DNA from: an uncultured marine group III euryarchaeote
GTDB taxonomy: Archaea; Thermoplasmatota; Poseidoniia; MGIII; CG-Epi1
DNA length: 47,672 nucleotides
Assembly (NCBI GenBank): GCA_902531985.1
Contig: CACAGG010000004.1
Location: 1 to 47,672, forward strand
Direction of reading: 5' to 3'
Shown piece after piece: positions 44,601-47,672 of this stretch. The notes below the pieces were generated by a model. It was not told the DNA's origin and ran no database searches. It saw only the letters and a program-made list of their open reading frames with translations. Each line of letters starts with the position of its first letter. The stretch's first letter is position 1. Position numbers and translations under genes: made by a program.

Positions 44601-47005
44601 AACCGATATTAACCTTTGCTATCAAGTGGGACTTAGGTTCAGGTGATAGGCTAGAAGTAAGAGCTGCAACAGACTTTGACAGTGATCAAAAACTAGCTTC
44701 AGGAACTTGGACAGTTTTAGAGACCTACGAGGGTAATTGTGGATGTCCATATTCAAGTACAGATCCTAACACTTGGGTTGTTGAAGAATTATCTCTAGAC
44801 GCTTTTGAAGGATACCAAACTTGGATTGATTTCCGAGTGGTTACTACAAATGGCGGTGGGAAAGGAGTTATGCTCGATGAAATTATGGTAATAGGTAATG
44901 AGTATAGAAATAATTTCGATATTACTAGTGTCATAACTGATCGTTATGCAGCTTCTGGAGGAGAACATGACTTAGAAATCACAGTCAAAGGTATTGGATT
45001 AGAAGCTCAGGAAGGAGTTACAGTTTATGCACAAATACTAGATTCAAATGGAATCCGAGTATGGCCAACTGATCGCTCTTTCAATTTCTTTGAAATCCCT
45101 TCAGATTTTGATCCAGACGATAATGGAGTAACTGGACTCGAAAAAGGACAAACTTTCACAGTTAATCCGTCAACTGCAGGAGATGATTGGACTTGGGGAT
45201 CAGGTTTTGCACCTGGAATTTACAATTTGAAAGTTTCCGCTTGGAGACCTGATGAAATACAAGTTCCAGATGAAAATCCGGCAAATAATGTAAAGAGTGT
45301 AACTATAGTACTTGGTGCAGCCCTATTGACCGGTGATCAATGGTCTACGGGTGATGGTTGGTCATCAGGTTCATACGTATGGGATGGAGAGGAAGATGGA
45401 TCATTAACATCCGAGTCATTCATTGTGTGGAATAGTAAGCCATTTTTGGTTGTAGAAGCTGAATATGATTTAACTGATGCATCTGTAAAAGCTCAAGTTA
45501 GAGCAGGTTCCAGTGGAGCTTGGTATAACATAAAATGGAGGGCGGCAGATCAATTATCTACGCTTTACTCTATACCTGGAGCAAATTATACTCAATTACC
45601 AGACAGCTGGACTGGAAGTAGCAGTTTTGATAATTCAACAACTCAAACTTTCTTTGCAGACTTGGGAACTGTTGAGCAACTAAGTGATGGATCAGGTAAC
45701 TTGCAAGATCAATACATTAGAAATTCAATGCAAATCCGTTTAACAGGAACTAATACTGGCTCAGGAGATGGCGGCCACTTTACGACTTTTGACCCTGCAG
45801 TATTTGGTCTAGATGATTTCTCAGTGGATGTTAAGGAAATTTCACCTACAACTCAAAACGGTGAACCATCCTCCACTACTGGAGATGAAGTTGTAAGGAC
45901 TTATACAGTCAAAGTTAACAACTACGGAGCTGCTTCAGATTCCGGTGTTGTAGACTTTGTAATCTCAGCTCCAGACAACTCTTTCATCACACTTGCAGAT
46001 GGAACCAAAGCAATCATGGACTCTATCCTACAACAGGACCGTTTCACAGTTGTCGCAATCAAGCCGATTAGCGGTGCATGGGGAAGTGGACGTGATGATA
46101 CTTCGGGAGGAGATCAGACTGCATACATTGGAGAAGATGGCCTTATCCAATGGCCTAGTGGAACTACTGAGCAATCTTTGGATCAGACAGGTTGGTCAAT
46201 AAATAATCCAACTAAATCTAGTTGGGACGCAGTTGCAGATAAGCCAATGGAACCAAGCGCTTCTAACTTTGCAGATCCAGGTTCAGTAATGACAGTATCA
46301 ATTGATGTCAAAGTTGGCTTTGCCGCATGGGCACCGCCAGGCACATACAGTATTCAGGCTGATGCACGCTCTTGGTCAGACTATGACAACACATTCACCA
46401 GCGGAGATTCAGATGGTCAAGCAACTATGATTATTGCTAAGCCAGATTTGTCTATTGGTAGTGATGTAAGATATATTTCACACGCCACAGGATTCGGTGA
46501 ATCAGGTGTAGGTTGGGTCAAGAAAACCGGCGGAGATGAACATTTCAGTTTCATGTTTGAAGTTGTTAACTCGGGCACAGAAACTGTTGGTTCTTTCAAA
46601 GTAGGTCTTTTGGACTTTGAGAGCAATCCATTGGGTGTTCAGGTAGGTCTTTATTGGACCAGCAGTGGCTGGGCAATTGATGACACCAAGACTTCAGCCA
46701 TGGGTGCTGAAATAGTCTCTGAAGGCAACAAGAAATACGTATACTTCCAAGCAACAGCAGGTGAGTTGGGTATGTCTGCAGGTCCTGGTGATGACACAAG
46801 TGGAGCCTATACTTTCTATTTGGCAGTTGATACTGAAGATTCGGTATCTGAATCTAATGAGAACAACAACCGTGTTCCAATTACAATAACTGCTGTAAAG
46901 GAAGTAAACACAGTACCTTCTTTCGCATTGTCTATGTTAGGCATAACCATTAGCGGTCTTTTGGCTGCTTTAGGAATGTCTCTAAGACGTAAAGAAGAAG
47001 AGTAA
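41687..47005 (+). CDS. Giant exported surface protein with alternating jelly-roll-like and CARDB-like domains
   Basis: A 1772-aa protein. The signal peptide has a long N-region (MNANVSESASISGKLTA) then a hydrophobic core IFVVALFVFSSFSLLASA. Residues ~90-350 begin KVLVVDDDGENWMSGPWLE and look like a flavodoxin/glutamine-amidotransferase-like domain common in such surface proteins. After that come about three rounds of a jelly-roll/MAM-like unit (e.g. DYFVSPPLDLSAMDEVVVGM, ending WFIDEIVFRG) and a CARDB-like adhesion domain (e.g. EHDLEITVKGIGLE ... PANNVKSVTI). The C terminus is VPSFALSMLGITISGLLAALG then LRRKEEE, an anchor/sorting-like end. No catalytic site is evident. ATG 41687 is chosen for the ribosome binding site 8 nt upstream; GTG 41678 is in frame three codons earlier. 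Confidence 0.85.
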   Translation: MNANVSESASISGKLTAIFVVALFVFSSFSLLASAGSNDEQESEVISGISIGEALVSESEGHVEAISELNTIQPGQEVPWTTTMADGKFSPEKQEAGAAKVLVVDDDGENWMSGPWLEASHIATALNDGGYSYDVFRAGRWGGVAKELPAGDTGLSMVDDYEVIIWYSGWNTQIMSNAEQSVLSDYLDGNCGTEDDFCTTNRNMFVSTQMSDWFDANAGSFQNNYMHSDTYYSSYIVVGGTSNPMKGVSGSIMEGKEYATDTAGVHYLDRPCGNKPYDNTATGAFWMDARKGASDGHEYHAVQFPVDGYVGPQTHKAFMFADEIGVFNKRSDRADFVGTVLSWMEVTKEQTQNVDIGIGGVDIPNHVQYWRSVESMVPVDIRITVTNYGMLPQSSTAVHLKLKNQFGQVLFDSTFDTRAFPEGHPMHISDSLQSGDSVVFTFNKTNDRYQRIFDGLDENKARHVMFTSAGMDRLSAEVMHTGDQGSANNYVQADIGVGKWIENGEAPEDEIGPSITFGDTDDNGASSLDHVNYHRASSYDWDMDGCGWADGVAEDCADNGGTLNKTQSSVYHEGKSALASFNTNGWYKSGADPSSCDWSSSGDSDCPKFTAEPNQDDYFVSPPLDLSAMDEVVVGMLFTGCMESGDYFRMQISKDGVSWTNLITYSGFCPGEGSWYLWGGSNAKYQGYVLSSDYFGTDDADSVQWRVQMDADSDQNTEGSRPYAGWFIDEIVFRGTERITRDVAVGDIVVDTDYAVKEAGSESLWREVNATVINAGEASWTDLPVKFSITNLQGEDLTSFLDTTQPSIPNLAGNSRYGDITPGGGNEDQKELFSLFMCPGANTYYATVEVLVPAGKDFFPWNNSLTVTFRVFDTFFRDNVDSPADRSSVYSYTSVDRLSTTENTWKVRDVNNDAYEGEMVWQYAKENGYSADNPTTASGSDDSLITQDTYDRDGSGDRFQTDLNIDLRAAFKPILTFAIKWDLGSGDRLEVRAATDFDSDQKLASGTWTVLETYEGNCGCPYSSTDPNTWVVEELSLDAFEGYQTWIDFRVVTTNGGGKGVMLDEIMVIGNEYRNNFDITSVITDRYAASGGEHDLEITVKGIGLEAQEGVTVYAQILDSNGIRVWPTDRSFNFFEIPSDFDPDDNGVTGLEKGQTFTVNPSTAGDDWTWGSGFAPGIYNLKVSAWRPDEIQVPDENPANNVKSVTIVLGAALLTGDQWSTGDGWSSGSYVWDGEEDGSLTSESFIVWNSKPFLVVEAEYDLTDASVKAQVRAGSSGAWYNIKWRAADQLSTLYSIPGANYTQLPDSWTGSSSFDNSTTQTFFADLGTVEQLSDGSGNLQDQYIRNSMQIRLTGTNTGSGDGGHFTTFDPAVFGLDDFSVDVKEISPTTQNGEPSSTTGDEVVRTYTVKVNNYGAASDSGVVDFVISAPDNSFITLADGTKAIMDSILQQDRFTVVAIKPISGAWGSGRDDTSGGDQTAYIGEDGLIQWPSGTTEQSLDQTGWSINNPTKSSWDAVADKPMEPSASNFADPGSVMTVSIDVKVGFAAWAPPGTYSIQADARSWSDYDNTFTSGDSDGQATMIIAKPDLSIGSDVRYISHATGFGESGVGWVKKTGGDEHFSFMFEVVNSGTETVGSFKVGLLDFESNPLGVQVGLYWTSSGWAIDDTKTSAMGAEIVSEGNKKYVYFQATAGELGMSAGPGDDTSGAYTFYLAVDTEDSVSESNENNNRVPITITAVKEVNTVPSFALSMLGITISGLLAALGMSLRRKEEE

Positions 47006-47017
47006 GTAAGACAATGA

Positions 47018-47049
47018 CATTGGGGAGGAGCTAATCTCCTCCCACAATG
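47018..47049 (+). terminator. Strong hairpin downstream of the surface protein gene
   Basis: CATTG-GGGAGGAG loop CTAAT CTCCTCCC-A-CAATG forms a 13-bp stem with one bulged A and a 5-nt loop, starting 12 nt after the stop codon. No T run follows directly, so it may be a 3'-end stabiliser or a processing signal rather than an intrinsic terminator. Confidence 0.6.
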
Positions 47050-47090
47050 CAACGCTTATAATTAGCTTCAGCTTTGTAAAAATCTAGTTG

Positions 47091-47669
47091 CTAAAGATTT
47101 AAGATGCCAACTAATTTGTTTTTTAGAATATCTATTCCATCATTATTCATAACTGAAACTGTGATTGGATCATTATAATCTAAATTCTCTTTTGGTTCTA
47201 AGTCAGATTTGCTATAAACGTCAATCCAAAGATAATCGCCATATCTACCTTTTAATTCTTGATGAAGCGAAGTTTGTGTTTTAATTGAATAACCTGAGCT
47301 CTCTGATAAATCAGTTAAAAAAACGATTATAGGTTTCAAATAATCCAATGCTGCAATTCCTTGCTTTTCCATATCATTTCTATCTGAATCTGGTCTGTCT
47401 AAGAGTCCAGGAGTGTCCATTACTTGAATAATATCATATTTTGCTTTTATGTGTCCAAGCGAAACTCCTTTTGTAGTAAAAGGATAGCTTTTGACCTCAG
47501 GCTTACCTGATGAGATTGCTCCAATAAGGCTAGATTTTCCAACGTTTGGAGCTCCGGCAAATACAGCTAGTGGTTTATCTGTAGATACATTCGGTAGATT
47601 ACGAAATATAGATCTGGCAGAGATTAAAAATTCCAATTGTTTATTAATCTGTCTGACAACATTTGTCAT
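47091..47669 (-). CDS. NOG1-like GTPase (partial, continues past the window end)
   Basis: 192 aa are visible. The G1 motif is GAPNVGKSS, G2-like PFTTKGVSLGH, G3 DTPGLLD and G4 SKSDL. The segment before G1 (VVRQINKQLEFLISARSIFRNLPNV) is the NOG1 linker, so the usual ~150-aa N-terminal helical domain must lie beyond base 47672. NOG1 acts in large ribosomal subunit assembly. Its terminus faces the surface protein gene. Confidence 0.85.
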   Translation of the reverse strand: MTNVVRQINKQLEFLISARSIFRNLPNVSTDKPLAVFAGAPNVGKSSLIGAISSGKPEVKSYPFTTKGVSLGHIKAKYDIIQVMDTPGLLDRPDSDRNDMEKQGIAALDYLKPIIVFLTDLSESSGYSIKTQTSLHQELKGRYGDYLWIDVYSKSDLEPKENLDYNDPITVSVMNNDGIDILKNKLVGILNL

Positions 47670-47672
47670 TTT

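Overview
The window looks like a piece of an AT-rich archaeal chromosome, most likely a planktonic marine euryarchaeon of the Marine Group II / Poseidoniales type. The archaeal assignment rests on the large subunit of family D DNA polymerase, aIF1A, a RIO1 kinase, an archaeal Dim2/Pno1-like KH protein, a Trm5-type tRNA methyltransferase, an archaeal RNase P RNA with the Rpp21 protein gene, a separate GMP synthase glutaminase subunit and TATA boxes about 25 nt upstream of start codons (leaderless mRNAs). The finer placement (AT-rich, giant secreted Asp-rich proteins, secreted proteases, fatty-acid/propionate-type enzymes) is inference.

Layout. 1-13285: a surface/secretion block on the + strand. 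It holds a protein built from Asp-rich EF-hand/thrombospondin-type-3 repeats with an exact 189-nt period, a 1983-aa transglutaminase with about a dozen Ig-like domains and a DUF4129-like tail, a DUF4350-like protein, a MoxR AAA+ ATPase, a DUF58 protein and an 8-TM protein. 13318-22977: transketolase, GMP synthase subunit A, two tandem Atg22/UMF1-type MFS transporters, an acyl-CoA dehydrogenase, two small Cys-rich proteins and an ABC-2-like permease. 23043-28322: PolD large subunit, biotin ligase, an M23-type peptidase and a metzincin-like lipoprotein. 28323-28882 has no long gene: on the minus strand it carries RNase P RNA and a 42-aa basic protein with its own TATA box. 28883-32865: methylmalonyl-CoA mutase catalytic subunit, a P-loop kinase-like protein, a membrane protein, RNase P protein Rpp21, PurE and tRNA-Arg(GCG). 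32897-36046: secreted subtilisin-like protease. 36033-39096 (minus): a QueD homologue lacking its zinc ligands, an RNase Z-like MBL hydrolase, then KH protein, RIO1 and aIF1A in one ribosome/translation operon. 39170-41566: gcvT, gcvH and a Trm5-like methyltransferase. 41687-47005: a 1772-aa surface protein. The window ends inside a NOG1-like GTPase.

The most unusual items are the calcium-repeat/transglutaminase/MoxR-DUF58 surface block, the QueD relative whose three zinc histidines are all replaced while the rest of the family signature remains, the previously uncalled 42-aa protein beside rnpB, and a shared Pro-Ser-hydrophobic C-terminal anchor on two exported giants. No CRISPR array, insertion sequence, integrase or phage gene was seen.
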